A DNA stretch of 64,000 nucleotides, taken from positions 372,001 through 436,000 of the forward strand of contig JAJGOT010000113.1 of assembly GCA_022457155.1 (NCBI GenBank), written 5' to 3'. The stretch comes from Cladopsammia gracilis (Eukaryota; Cnidaria; Anthozoa; Scleractinia; Dendrophylliidae). Each line of letters begins with the position of its first letter. Positions within the stretch are counted from its first letter, which is position 1. Below, piece by piece: positions 21,344 through 32,274 of the stretch. The position numbers were made by a program, and so were the translations under genes. Under the pieces are notes generated by a model, which had not been told where the DNA came from, did no database searches, and saw only the letters and a list, made by a program, of their open reading frames with translations.

Positions 21344-24300
21344 ATGAACGACATAAACAAAGTTTTACAAGTAATTCATGTTGGCATTGTGGTGGCAAAT
21401 TTCCTTCTCAATACCAGTCGTGTTCTAAAAGCGATCGACTTCTTAAAGGAATGTTTGGTGCTTCTCAACAGTAAAGCCTTGGAAAGAGTCAAGAAATTTA
21501 CTATACCAATTTATACTTCAGTATGTTTTCAAATTTTTGATTGTTACGATCGCATCAATGACTACACCAACGCAATAGAATGCGGCAAGAAGCTTCAGGT
21601 AATACTTTGCGAGCGTAGCGAAAAAGAAAAAGAAGGAATATTAACCTGCAAAATGGCATATTTATACTACCGTCATAGTAAATATAAAGAAGCACAACAC
21701 CTTTATGAGAAAGCAATCATTATCACGATTGAAACTGGCGACAAAGCAGGAGAAGCAACATCCTACGGAAACCTAGGAACTGTGTTTAACTCCCTCGGTA
21801 AATATGCCAAGGCTGAAGAATATCTTGAAAGGGCACTCACCATCAGGAAAGAAATCGGCGACAAGGATGGAGAAGCATCAGATTACGGAAACCTAGGAAA
21901 TGTGTTTATGTCTCTCGGTAAATATGCCAAGGCTGAAGAATATCTACAGAAAGCACTAACGATCAACCAAGAAATCGGCGACAAAGCAGGAGAAGCATCA
22001 TCCTACGGAAACCTAGGAACTGTGTTTATCTCTATCGGTAAATATGCCAAGGCTGAAGAATATCTAGAAAGGGCACTCACCATCAGGAAAGAAATCGGAG
22101 ACAAGGATGGAGAAGCATCAGATTACGGAAACCTAGGAACTGTGTTTATGTCTCTCGGTAAATATGCCAAGGCTGACGAATATCTACAGAAAGCACTAAC
22201 GATCAAGCAAGAAATCGGCGACAAAGCAGGAGAAGCATCATCCTACGGAAACCTAGGAACTGTGTTTAACTCCCTCGGTAAATATGCCAAGGCTGAAGAA
22301 TATCTACAGAAAGCACTAACGATCAACCAAGAAATCGGCGACAAAGCAGGAGAAGCATCATCCTACGGAAACCTAGGAACTGTGTTTATGTCTCTCGGTA
22401 AATATGCCAAGGCTGAAGAATATCTACAGAAAGCACTAACGATCCAGCAAGAAATCGGCGACAAAGCAGGAGAAGCATCATCCTACGGAAACCTAGGAAC
22501 TGTGTTTATGTCTCTCGGTAAATATGCCAAGGCTGAAGAATATCTACAGAAAGCACTAACGATCAAGCAAGAAATCGGCGACAAAGCAGGAGAAGCATCA
22601 TCCTACGGAAACCTAGGAACTGTGTTTATGTCTCTCGGTAAATATGCCAAGGCTGAAGAATATATTGAAAGGGCACTCGCCATCAGGAAAGAAATCGGCG
22701 ACAAGGAAGGAGAAGCATCAGATTACGGAAACCTAGGAACTGTGTTTACCAGAGTCGGTAAATATGCCAAGGCTGAAGAATATTTACAGAAAGCACTAAC
22801 GATCAAGCAAGAAATCGGCGACAAAGCAGGAGAAGCATCATCCTACGGAAACCTAGGAACTGTGTTTATGTCTATCGGTAAATATGCCAAGGCTGAAGAA
22901 TATCTAGAAAGGGCACTCACCATCAGGAAAGAAATCGGAGACAAGGATGGAGAAGCATCAGATTACGGAAACCTAGGAACTGTGTTTATGTCTCTCGGTA
23001 AATATGCCAAGGCTGAAGAATATCTACAGAAAGCACTAACGATCAAGCAAGAAATCGGCGACAAAGCAGGAGAAGCATCATCCTACGGAAACCTAGGAAC
23101 TGTGTTTATGTTTATCGGTAAATATGCCAAGGCTGAAGAATATCTAGAAAGGGCACTCACCATCAGGAAAGAAATCGGAGACAAGGATGGAGAAGCATCA
23201 GATTACGGAAACCTAGGAACTGTGTTTATGTCTCTCGGTAAATATGCCAAGGCTGACGAATATCTACAGAAAGCACTAACGATCAACCAAGAAATCGGCG
23301 ACAAAGCAGGAGAAGCATCATCCTACGGAAACCTAGGAACTGTGTTTAAATCCCTCGGTAAATATGCCAAGGCTGAAGAATATCTACAGAAAGCACTATC
23401 GATCAAGCAAGAAATCGGCGACAAAGCAGGAGAAGCATCATCCTACGGAAACCTAGGAACTGTGTTTATGTCTCTCGGTAAATATGCCAAGGCTGAAGAA
23501 CATCTACAGAAAGCACTAACGATCCAGCAAGAAATCGGCGACAAAGCAGGAGAAGCATCATACTACGGAAACCTAGGAACTGTGTTTAAATCCCTCGGTA
23601 AATATGCCAAGGCTGAAGAATATCAACAGAAAGCACTAACGATGAAGCAAGAAATCGGCGACAAAGCAGGAGAAGCATCATCCTACGGAAACCTAGGAAC
23701 TGTGTTTATGTCTATCGGTAAATGTGCCAAGGCTGAAGAATATCTTGAAAGGGCACTCGCCATCAGGAAAGAAATCGGCGACAAGGAAGGAGAAGCATCA
23801 GATTACGGAAACCTAGGAACTGTGTTTAGGAGAGTCGGTAGATATGCCAAGGCTGAAGAATATCTTGAAAGGGCACTCGCGATCAGGAAAGAAATCGGCG
23901 ACAAAGCAGGAGAAGCATCATCCTACGGAAACCTAGGAACTGTGTTTATGTCTATCGGTAAATATGCCAAGGCTGAAGAATATCTTGAAAGGGCACTCGC
24001 CATCAGAAAAGAAATCGGCGACAAGGAAGGAGAAGCATCAGATTACGGAAACCTAGGAACTGTGTTTACCAGAGTCGGTAAATATGCCAAGGCTGAAGAA
24101 TATCTTGAAAGGGCACTCGCGATCAGGAAAGAAATCGGCGACAAAGCAGGAGAAGCATCAGATTACGGAAACCTAGGAACTGTGTTTATGTCTATCGGTA
24201 AATATGCCAAGGCTGAAGAATATCTTGAAAGGGCACTCGCGATCAGGAATGAAATCGGGGACAAAGAAGGAGAAACATCAGATTGCCTAAATCTGGGAAC

Positions 24301-25912
24301 TGTGCTTTCCTTTCGCGGTGACTATGACAAGGCTAAAAGATTTCACGAGAAAGCTCTTGAATTAAGTCACGAGATGGGACACATTGAGTTGCAGTTTAAT
24401 AGCTACCTTAAGCTAAGTTTTGATACTATACTGTTAGGAGGAAGCATACGCGAGGTCTCTTCGAATCTTTTTGCAAGTATTCAAAAATGCGAGGAAATGC
24501 GCGATTTTTTAAGAGATAATGATCAGTTTAAGATATCCTTTTTTGAAGAACACGTGTCTCCCTATCATTTTCTCAGTGCACTGTTTGATGCTACTGGGAA
24601 TCATAATGAAGCTCTTTACCTCGTAGAGCTTGGACGGGCTAGAGCCCTGGCAGACATAATGTCAGCTCAGTACTCTGTGGAAAAAGATATATCAATCAAC
24701 CCAATGTCATGGGTCGGTATTGAAAATATCATGGAGAAAAATGGTAACTGTACTTGTCTATACATCTCCTATTTCCATCAAGATATTACGTATTGGATTC
24801 TCGCGGCAAACAGCACAATAGTCTGTCGAAAGAAACGACTAAACGATTGTATTAGTAACAAAGACGCAAAGAGATCTGTTGATGACGTATTTGGATACCA
24901 AATATTTAGAACATTTCAAGTTTTACCTCAAGAGCAATGCGAAGATCGATCATTGTTTTCATACGCTAGCCAGCTGCCACGTGCAATATCTCAGGAAGAC
25001 AGCTACGGACCACTGCGTCTTGTAGAAGAGGAAGAAGACGAAATTGAAGTGCTAACTCGTGCTCAGTGTTACAACATGATCATCACTCCTGTGGCTGACT
25101 TACTCAAGAAAACAGAAATCATCTTTGTTCCCGATCGATCCTTCTACACAGTCCCGTTTGCCGCATTAACGGATGAAAACGGAAAGTATCTATCAGATAA
25201 ATTCCGCATCCGTATTGTGCCTTCTCTGACGACTCTGAAGCTCATTCAGAACAGTCCAGCAGACTACCACAGCCAAACGGGTGCACTGGTAGTGGGTGAT
25301 CCGAGTACTGGTGAGGTGTATTACAAGGGAAAACGTGTGAAATTAATTCCATTACCCGCTGCAAAAGAGGAAGCAGAGATGATTGGACGACTGCTGGGAG
25401 TTCAGCCTTTGTTAGGAGAGCATGCAACTAAACAGGCAGTTCTTCAAAAACTGCAGTCAGTCAGTCTGATACATTTCGCTGCTCATGGCGATGCCGAAAG
25501 AGGAGAAATTGCTCTTGCTCCCTCAGACCCCACTTACAGAATACCACGCGAAAAGGACTACTTATTGACAATGGCTGAGATTTCACAAGTTCGACTGTCA
25601 GCCAAACTTGTTGTCCTTAGCTGCTGTCACAGTGCTCGTGGTGATATTAGAGCCGAGGGTGTTGTTGGAATCGCCCGTGCATTCTTAGGATCAGGTGCAC
25701 GCTCAGTGTTGGTGGCGCTGTGGGCAATAGAAGACAAAGCTACCGAGCGGTTCATGTGTCGTTTTTACGAGAACCTTATTCGTGGGGAAAGTGCAAGCGA
25801 ATCTCTTCACCAGGCAATGAAGTGGATGAGAGATAATGGCTTCCATGAAGTGAGGCAGTGGGCGCCTTTTATGCTGATTGGAGACAACGTAACATTCAAT
25901 TTTGGAAAGTAA
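21344..25912 (+). CDS. TPR-CHAT protein (TTC28-like, caspase-like CHAT domain)
   Basis: One uninterrupted frame of 1522 codons. Residues 1-130 are helical and diverged. Residues about 136-990 form some 22 tetratricopeptide units of 40 residues, each close to GKYAKAEEYLQKALTI plus EIGDKAGEASSYGNLGTVF, a protein-binding solenoid. A linker follows (990-1240). A CHAT domain spans about 1240-1522, with the putative His-Cys dyad intact: His1381 in HFAAHG and Cys1428 in LSCCHSARG. CHAT domains belong to the caspase/separase clan of Cys proteases, and TPR-CHAT proteins act in bacterial immunity. Coral genomes hold many such genes, but their role is not established here. The ATG chosen is the first in frame; an acceptor-like TTTTTAG lies 20 bases upstream, so an earlier coding or 5' exon is possible. 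Protease function is inferred. Confidence 0.9.
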   Translation: MNDINKVLQVIHVGIVVANFLLNTSRVLKAIDFLKECLVLLNSKALERVKKFTIPIYTSVCFQIFDCYDRINDYTNAIECGKKLQVILCERSEKEKEGILTCKMAYLYYRHSKYKEAQHLYEKAIIITIETGDKAGEATSYGNLGTVFNSLGKYAKAEEYLERALTIRKEIGDKDGEASDYGNLGNVFMSLGKYAKAEEYLQKALTINQEIGDKAGEASSYGNLGTVFISIGKYAKAEEYLERALTIRKEIGDKDGEASDYGNLGTVFMSLGKYAKADEYLQKALTIKQEIGDKAGEASSYGNLGTVFNSLGKYAKAEEYLQKALTINQEIGDKAGEASSYGNLGTVFMSLGKYAKAEEYLQKALTIQQEIGDKAGEASSYGNLGTVFMSLGKYAKAEEYLQKALTIKQEIGDKAGEASSYGNLGTVFMSLGKYAKAEEYIERALAIRKEIGDKEGEASDYGNLGTVFTRVGKYAKAEEYLQKALTIKQEIGDKAGEASSYGNLGTVFMSIGKYAKAEEYLERALTIRKEIGDKDGEASDYGNLGTVFMSLGKYAKAEEYLQKALTIKQEIGDKAGEASSYGNLGTVFMFIGKYAKAEEYLERALTIRKEIGDKDGEASDYGNLGTVFMSLGKYAKADEYLQKALTINQEIGDKAGEASSYGNLGTVFKSLGKYAKAEEYLQKALSIKQEIGDKAGEASSYGNLGTVFMSLGKYAKAEEHLQKALTIQQEIGDKAGEASYYGNLGTVFKSLGKYAKAEEYQQKALTMKQEIGDKAGEASSYGNLGTVFMSIGKCAKAEEYLERALAIRKEIGDKEGEASDYGNLGTVFRRVGRYAKAEEYLERALAIRKEIGDKAGEASSYGNLGTVFMSIGKYAKAEEYLERALAIRKEIGDKEGEASDYGNLGTVFTRVGKYAKAEEYLERALAIRKEIGDKAGEASDYGNLGTVFMSIGKYAKAEEYLERALAIRNEIGDKEGETSDCLNLGTVLSFRGDYDKAKRFHEKALELSHEMGHIELQFNSYLKLSFDTILLGGSIREVSSNLFASIQKCEEMRDFLRDNDQFKISFFEEHVSPYHFLSALFDATGNHNEALYLVELGRARALADIMSAQYSVEKDISINPMSWVGIENIMEKNGNCTCLYISYFHQDITYWILAANSTIVCRKKRLNDCISNKDAKRSVDDVFGYQIFRTFQVLPQEQCEDRSLFSYASQLPRAISQEDSYGPLRLVEEEEDEIEVLTRAQCYNMIITPVADLLKKTEIIFVPDRSFYTVPFAALTDENGKYLSDKFRIRIVPSLTTLKLIQNSPADYHSQTGALVVGDPSTGEVYYKGKRVKLIPLPAAKEEAEMIGRLLGVQPLLGEHATKQAVLQKLQSVSLIHFAAHGDAERGEIALAPSDPTYRIPREKDYLLTMAEISQVRLSAKLVVLSCCHSARGDIRAEGVVGIARAFLGSGARSVLVALWAIEDKATERFMCRFYENLIRGESASESLHQAMKWMRDNGFHEVRQWAPFMLIGDNVTFNFGK
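21751..24300 (+). repeat. 120-bp tandem repeat encoding the TPR array
   Basis: About 21-22 units of 120 bases, many differing at only a few positions. Two recurrent subtypes alternate (QEIGDKAGEASSYG and KEIGDKDGEASDYG), which suggests expansion by duplication of multi-unit blocks or gene conversion. Each unit equals 40 codons, so copy-number change keeps the frame. Confidence 0.9.
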
Positions 25913-26214
25913 AGGTTAGCCGACATTTTGTCATACAATTGGGTTTCTATTAATTGTTTTAGAAAACACTCACTGAGATTGTTGTCCGCAACAAAGCATT
26001 TATTTTAAGTCGTTCTATTTCTGATGAGACTGTTTTGTTATTCCTATTTTTACTGCCTTACCCCCACCCTACACAAAAGTAGCATGCAATTGATTGGTAA
26101 AAGCTTTCTCCTACAACTTATGTATTATGTGTTGGGATTTTAAAATGGATTTTTTGTCTTGTTACTTTCTTCATTAATTCTATTTACGCTGTCCTTATTA
26201 TCACGTTCACGCTA

Positions 26215-26220
26215 AATAAA
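26215..26220 (+). other. Possible polyadenylation signal of the TPR-CHAT gene
   Basis: AATAAA about 300 bases after the stop codon, in AT-rich sequence with no other gene. This fits a normal 3' UTR length, but the hexamer is common by chance. Confidence 0.3.
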
Positions 26221-27044
26221 TAATTCAAGAGTCAGTGCAGTGACGATTGAGATATCGAGTTCAAAACGATATTCCTGACAATTTTCCAAAATCGTCCTAG
26301 GATTTCCGAGGGTCAAACCAACTTTCATTAAAGTAATTATGTCAAAAAGTGCGTATTTGTCTACTTTCGCACAAACTTTAGTATAGTGAATCTTGGTGAA
26401 TATGACTTAAAAATATAAATAAATAAATTGTATGTTTGTTTACACATGTAAAAGACACCAGAAATAACATTATTTTCTATATTTGAAAATGATCCAAAAC
26501 TATTTGTGAAGTTTGTCCAAGATCACCAACGGAGATCTAAAGTTGTTTTCAACTCTACTGCACTGATCCCTTAAAGGGAAAAGGCGCTAGTAATCGTAAC
26601 ATCATAACTAATTTTACACGTAATATTACCGTAAAATTGACTTTCGACAGGTGTAAAAATACGATTTTTGTCACTATTGGAAATTCTTATGAAACACCGC
26701 ACTTTATGTAACCTTTACAAAGACTGCTTCTTTATTATCTTTCAATCCGGCCCGGTTGGAAAACAAAGCAGGTAATACCTCGCCAGTTGTCAAAGAAAGA
26801 GTATTTTTTATATTTTCAGGTGTTCTACCAGGACCAGAACAAAGGATGGTAAATCAACACTCATTTCATTGAATAAGGAACCTGATAATCTGAACAGTTC
26901 ATCAAAATAACAGGCGGAACAATCATGTTTTTGAAATCTTTAAAAGATGTTTAAAGATTCCCGAAATTACGAAAAATGTACATTTACGTTTAACAGAGAT
27001 TTCGAGTGTACAACTCGACAAAGTAGGTCTTTTTACATATACCT
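26221..27044. other. No gene seen
   Basis: AT-rich intergenic DNA between the TPR-CHAT gene and a MITE. Confidence 0.4.
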
Positions 27045-27335
27045 GGTTTTCATATGATGTGAAAATCCCAGATGGTCGAGAATTTTGCTGTTTCCCGACC
27101 ATCCCAGATTTTGCCGACTAATGAAAACATGTTTCCTATCCCCGATCATGTGGAATGGTCAGGGACAAATCGGGCAAATCGGAAGCGTTTCCATTTTCCA
27201 GACGCGTTCCAGATTTCTGCTAAGGTCTGCGATTTTTCCGAGATATCGGCAAAATCTGGGGCGGTCGAGAGCAGCAAAATCACCAATCGCAGGAGCTCCT
27301 GCTCCTGCCAATCGTCTGGGATTTTCCCAACATAC
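27045..27335. mobile_element. MITE with GAAAATCCCAGA inverted arms
   Basis: GAAAATCCCAGA near 27060 and its inverse TCTGGGATTTTC near 27317 begin two arms that also share ATTTTGCTG, CGACC and CCCAGATTTTGCCGA in inverted order. The ORFs across the region are products of these arms. Borders are approximate; TTTTCATATGATGT at the left may be part of the element. Confidence 0.6.
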
Positions 27336-28466
27336 GAGGCTGAACTTACTGTTAATGAGTTGTCTCTTTTGGGTTTCCGACTCTGTGCTGAATTGGTATT
27401 TTCAGTGGGAATCACCGTCTTCGATTCTATAATCGAGTTCTGGGTGACAAGGGCAGTAAATCTCTCCGACTACGCTACAAACATGTTCCGTAAATATCAA
27501 AATATGATATAATAAACAATTATTTGTTGAAATTATACATTAAGAGCCTGCTTTTTAAAATGTCACTTATTCAATCACAGTCGCACTGCACAAAGCAATC
27601 AATTCATAAGTTTCAAGGGGCCTGGTCACGAGGATTTTGCTGCTTTCTGGTCCAAACTGTACTAATTATTTGACTTTGTAAGTTTGTTTATAGAGAAAAT
27701 GCAGCACAAAAGCAAAAAGTTGAAGTGATTTACTCTTAAGAAGATCACAACATATTCAACTTTAAAGTGAATTTTCTAAAACAAGGAAAGAGCTTGAAAA
27801 GATTGTTTGCAAGCCATTTGTAGCCAAAGACAACTCATAATGCTTTAATCCATTAGTTGATATCTTTTTAACAAAATTATACCATTAGTTTTTAGGTTTC
27901 CGTTGAAACAAATATGGTTTTTGATTTTTCAAAGTGACATTAGCTTGATATTTTTTGTAGCTCTTAACCGGTGCGCCTTATGGTTGCCTTCTTTACGACA
28001 ACTATTTTTAACAAATTAAACGATATTTAGAAAACTTAGCCATTTTTACAATATTAGAAAGGCTTTCATCAGATTAAAAGGCAACTATTTTAGTACAGTA
28101 GTTGTAGTAGTGATGATACCTTATGAAGGGCGGGCGGTTCCATTCACCGTGTCACTTCCGTATTTTGTTCCGTAATAGAAGACAAATTGTACTGTCAGAG
28201 ACACAAACTTTCTTATCCTACTGGAAGGTCCAGTCTTGCTGCTTGTCCTACCTTTTAGGGTTTAAAATTAAGTTTTATTACTTTTTAGAGCGTCACTTTC
28301 AAAGTGTCCTCAGTTGTCGCTATCGGGGTACTTAAAGGGTACAAAAGCTAGTGATCTCCAGTTATGAGTGATCCAGTGTACAATTCTTTTTTAGTAGAAA
28401 GTAGAGCTTTTATTTCGTAATCAAACGACTGATTTTTATGATACATTTTTAATGTAAGGGATCTTA
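27336..28466. other. No gene seen
   Basis: AT-rich non-coding DNA with short ORFs only. Confidence 0.4.
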
Positions 28467-28960
28467 TAACTTTGTTAAGTGATAGCTAGGGCCGTCTACT
28501 TAAACGAAGTCTAACTTTGTTACTTGATAGCTAGGGCCGTCTACTTAAACGAAGTCTAACTTGGACTGCGGTTTAACCTTTAACTCCCAAGAGTTCAAAA
28601 AATCAAAATTCAAGACAAATCCCCAATTTTCATTTTCTAAAATATTGACAAACAAATGATACCATGCAAAAGGTCTGCCAAAGAGTTTTCGTTTGAATGG
28701 CCGTACCATGGGATTTCGTAAACAGACTCAAAAATTAGAACTACACTACATGACTCCATAATTGACTCTGGGAGTAAAAGGGTTATAATATAAGACAATT
28801 GATGGACCTGCACATCTGTCTATAAGTGGATCAATTCATTTTAGCTAGAGAAATGTTTTTTAGTCTGCACTATATGCCTTTTTGACACTGTTTTGGTAAA
28901 GACCGTGTTACCGCGGTTTTTGTTAAACATCGTCTAAACTTCGTTTAAATACACGGCCCT
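28467..28960. mobile_element. MITE (AGGGCCGT ends) with a duplicated 45-bp left end
   Basis: AGGGCCGTCTACTTAAACGA near 28488 matches inversely CGTTTAAATACACGGCCCT ending at 28960. The left end, with its flank, is tandemly duplicated: 28467-28511 and 28512-28556 differ at few bases. The interior is non-coding. Confidence 0.6.
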
Positions 28961-29291
28961 GACTTTCAAATTAATGGACTTTCCAATTCTGGGAACTTTT
29001 GTACAGTGTTGGTCGTTTAAAAAAAAAACAGAAATGGAAATGATGACGCCTGAAATATGATCATAACGATGACGTTACTAATGTACATAATGTCAGTATA
29101 TTAATAAAACAAGTTGTATGTTGATAAATGCTTTAGTGCTCAGTGTTATCCACAAAGCACAGTCCCCAACATTACCAAGCTCTAAATAATGATTATCCTT
29201 ACAAGCTAGAATGCACTCAATCTTCAAGAAAGAATTAAATATGAGAGTTCATAATATGTTCAAATAAATGCGCGTGCTATGATTGCGTGCT

Positions 29292-29351
29292 ATTATAACT
29301 CCATAAAGCTTGCGCATTACGTCACACGCTTGTTTTATGGAGTTATAATGC
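29292..29351. repeat. Hairpin repeat
   Basis: ATTATAACTCCATAAA at the left pairs exactly with TTTATGGAGTTATAAT at the right, separated by about 26 bases. Confidence 0.65.
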
Positions 29352-29406
29352 ATGGAATATACGTCACCAGCATGAGCGCATGCAAATCATAGAACGTTTG
29401 TGCACT

Positions 29407-29546
29407 GTTGAGTTATATAAGCATTTGGGAATTTAAAAAAAAAAAACTCTGAAAGTGCTGAAAGAAGCATTCGCCTGTGGCTCGTGCTTGTTTCAGCATT
29501 TCTCTCGTCTTTTTTAAATTCCTGCGTGCTTATGTAACTCAACGAT
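29407..29546. mobile_element. Foldback MITE
   Basis: Inverted arms GTTGAGTTATATAAGCA...GGAATTTAAAAAA and TTTTTTAAATTCC...TGCTTATGTAACTCAAC enclose about 60 bases. No duplication was assigned. Confidence 0.6.
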
Positions 29547-29918
29547 GCAATGCGTCACACTTACTATTCCCTTAACGTTTGTGACCGTTAACAGAATATA
29601 ATCATGAGGAAGTGGAACCGCCTTCCGGTCGATGATGTCGAAGAACAATTTACTGATTTTTTAAATACATGCTTTCTATAAAAAAAATTAACATTGTTAT
29701 CATCTAATTTATTCACCAGTTTTTACAGTTGCTGCGTTGTCTGTACTGAATTTTAAAAGGGAGACATATATCATTTAAAATATATCCCACGCCAGTGATA
29801 GTCTGTCTCTAGTTATTTTAACTACTCAAACTCGTTTGTAATTAATCACGATTGAACAAACAAGCGTGAGGTGGTTTGAAAGCCCAATTTACAATTGTCT
29901 GCTTAGTAACCTGTCCTT

Positions 29919-30092
29919 TGAGTGAAAGTGAGGCTGTAGTTCACGTTGTTTTGACACAAACCTTCCTTGTTTTTCATATGTAAATCATGTCGTTCTTATG
30001 CTAACTTGTTTTTGTTGAACTGATTTGCATACGAAAAGCAGATGAGTTTGTATCAAAAACTCCAGCCTCACTTTCACTCGAAAGCCAAGGTA
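29919..30092. mobile_element. MITE with GAGTGAAAGTGAGGCTG ends
   Basis: TTGAGTGAAAGTGAGGCTG at the left is matched inversely by CAGCCTCACTTTCACTCGA at the right. Pairing continues for about 40 bases with mismatches. Confidence 0.6.
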
Positions 30093-30370
30093 CTACGGGT
30101 ACTACGACTACAACTCGAAGTCGGTTAAAAAAATCGGCTGACCCTCTTTTTTTTCAACCCACTTCTCGGTGTTCGGAAATCCTCATGAAACAATTTTCCT
30201 CGCGTTTGATATATAACACAGACAGCGCGTATACATTATAACGTCATTAATGTAAGCTTTGGTAATCAAACGTGACCTGACAAGGCGGCAAAGGTTCTTG
30301 CTGTTGTTATTTTAGGAGAATTTGAGCGCTTTATCATCGTTTTAGAATTTGTTTAATTTGTAATTGTTAT

Positions 30371-30590
30371 TTCCTTCTTCTAACCCAACCCCCCCCCCCC
30401 CCCCCCCGTCTTTACAATGCTGTGTATGAATGGATTTTCTTCCTTCTTGGAAGTGGTATCTCTCTAACCCCAACCCCTCTCCCCCCTCCCCCCCCTCAAC
30501 CCACCCACCCCCCCCCCCCCCCCCCCCCTCGTCTTTACAATGTTGTGTATGAATGGATTTTCTTCCTTGTTGGGAGTGATACACCTAGGG
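30371..30590. repeat. Two-copy tandem repeat with long C-runs
   Basis: Two copies of a unit share TTCCTTCTTCTAACCC or a close variant, a C-run, GTCTTTACAATG and TGTGTATGAATGGATTTTC. The C-runs differ in length. The Gly-rich minus-strand ORF here is a translation of the C-runs. Confidence 0.75.
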
Positions 30591-30641
30591 ACCAGCTGTA
30601 GCTGTGACCGCTTTGAGAGACGTGACTGTATTTTACGTTTA

Positions 30642-30779
30642 CTGGGGCCGGACTCACGAAGAAACATTGTTAAGTATTGTTGTTATTGTTACGATATGTT
30701 AAGACATATCCTAAGTATTGTTAAGAAACAATACTTAGGATATGTCTTAACTTAGGAGGGTTTCGTGAATCCGGCCCCT
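30642..30779. mobile_element. Palindromic MITE (GGGGCCGGACTCACGAA)
   Basis: GGGGCCGGACTCACGAA at the left and TTCGTGAATCCGGCCCC at the right are inverted copies. The centre is a further near-perfect hairpin: AAGACATATCCTAAGTATTG against its inverse around 30699-30748. It is non-coding. Confidence 0.75.
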
Positions 30780-31198
30780 GGACGATAAATAATTGTTATC
30801 TATATGGTTAACAGTGAACATGTTGTTCTGGCTTGAAAATTAGGGAGCTCAAGCAGCCGCGATGGTTACGGAACGAGAACGTCACAAAACAATTGTTCTA
30901 ATTAATAAAACAATGTCTCCGCACGTGCGTTTTACATTTTGGTTCATTTTCTCTGCCTTTGGCCGTGTTTTCACGAGAGAGCAAACCAGGTCGCTTAAGC
31001 TTGTCGGCAATTAAACAACAAAGAAGGGCATTGTATTGTCGTTCTTTTGTGTTCTAATTTTCTATTGTCTTAACAAAAGAAAATATATCTACAGGAATGT
31101 TAAGCGAGAAAAACCGCCTCGTGAAAACACAGCCATTCTCTGCAAAATAACGCCAAATGACAAAAGTCCAGGTTTCGTGGAGAACGTGAACGCACGAC

Positions 31199-31275
31199 GG
31201 TTACCTTTTCTTTCTCCACCTCAACTTGAAATCCGTACCTACAAATTCATCTTCTGGGTAATTCATAGTTATTAG
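31199..31275 (-). CDS. Possible first coding exon of another minus-strand gene
   Basis: On the minus strand an ATG opens MNYPEDEFVGTDFKLRWRKK, followed directly by a GTAACC donor. It starts 360 bases beyond the end of the CYB5R4-like gene. No continuation was identified and no domain recognised, so it may be chance. Confidence 0.2.
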
Positions 31276-31630
31276 GCAAACTACAGTTGCAAACTGGAAC
31301 AGTTGTGAAGTAGTCTGAAAGAACGTTTGAAAGAACATTAATGCTTTTTTAACTAAGGTTTTCGTTGGCGTTGCCATCGTGGTTGCTTCAGGTCCCTGGT
31401 TAGTTTTTCTGGACGCTTCTACACTGTTCCATTGATAGACCAATCCGTGTTAGAGGAACGATCGTACCAGACGAGCTCATATGATCATTAACTCGCCACA
31501 CTTAAAATGTCCGTTCCTTGTGATATGCGTGTGAACACTAAAGTTGTGGCCTTGAATGGTCTGTGATTGATTCCTGTCGCGGAGTCCAACTGTAGACTCG
31601 ATTCCATGTAGCGGGGACACAAAGCAGTGA

Positions 31631-31685
31631 TCAGCCGAGGAAAGCATGGATCATTTTCCCAGTGTAACTGAGGTCTTTCAGCATG
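31631..31685 (-). pseudogene. CYB5R4: CYB5R4-like last exon
   Basis: After a TTTGCAG acceptor, the exon encodes MLKDLSYTGKMIHAFLG and a TGA stop. It matches the C-terminus of CYB5R4, where human has a similar LLHDLNFSKNEIHSF. Phase fits the exon at 32109. Confidence 0.75.
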
Positions 31686-32108
31686 CTGCAAAGTAAAAAA
31701 TACGACATTGTTCGACAAGATGAAATTAAGCTGAAATTAAGTTAACGTAAATGTCAATGCACAACTGTTGTATAGCTAAAAATTAAAATAAACTAGAAAG
31801 CACATGAAAACAAGAGATTGTCAAAAGCAGTGTTGCGTGTGCAATATACATGTCCGTGCTGTGCAAGTTGTCTCGCAACGGCGTTGTACAAATTGTGAGA
31901 CAAGTTGTCGAAGGGATTGTTACACTGTGCTACTAAAAAAAGGTGACTGCAACCATTGCAGAAATTAGAACTGGATTCTACTTTATTTTACCAAACGCAA
32001 ACTACTTTGCAGCATTTGTCGAACGTCATTTCGACAATGTTCCTGTAACTTGTCTCACAACACCATTGCACTGTAGCACTCTACGGTGTACACAAATTGG
32101 TCTCTCAC

Positions 32109-32274
32109 CTGACCATGTGCTGTGTGAAGGCGTCAGGACCACACACGCCAATCAGCAACTCGTGTTCATGACGGGCGCTAGGGGGAGGGGGTAAGATCTC
32201 TAACAGCATCTCCATAGAAACACGGCCTTCAAAGCCTTCCCACTCGGGGGTGGGCTGTGACACTGTGTAGAACA
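32109..32274 (-). pseudogene. CYB5R4: CYB5R4-like exon (NAD-binding end)
   Basis: Encodes VFYTVSQPTPEWEGFEGRVS and then LLIGVCGPDAFTQHMV, ending at a GTGAGA donor. CGPDAF is the conserved CGP motif of this reductase fold. The acceptor giving correct phase is at CCAAG before 32274; an alternative AG at 32283 puts the exon out of frame. Confidence 0.75.

Noticed and set aside
21751..24300. CRISPR-like or satellite array
   Set aside because: The 120-base period is wholly coding, with 40-residue TPR units and no spacers.
21344..25912. Bacterial contamination suggested by the TPR-CHAT protein
   Set aside because: Flanking DNA is typical animal repeat-rich sequence, the gene has a possible splice acceptor and AATAAA signal, and such proteins are known in corals.
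27072..27512. Three overlapping ORFs of 89-146 codons
   Set aside because: They follow the inverted arms of a MITE, with similar openness in several frames and no conserved motif.
30342..30667. Glycine-rich proteins on the minus strand
   Set aside because: The glycine runs are translations of C-homopolymers in a tandem repeat.
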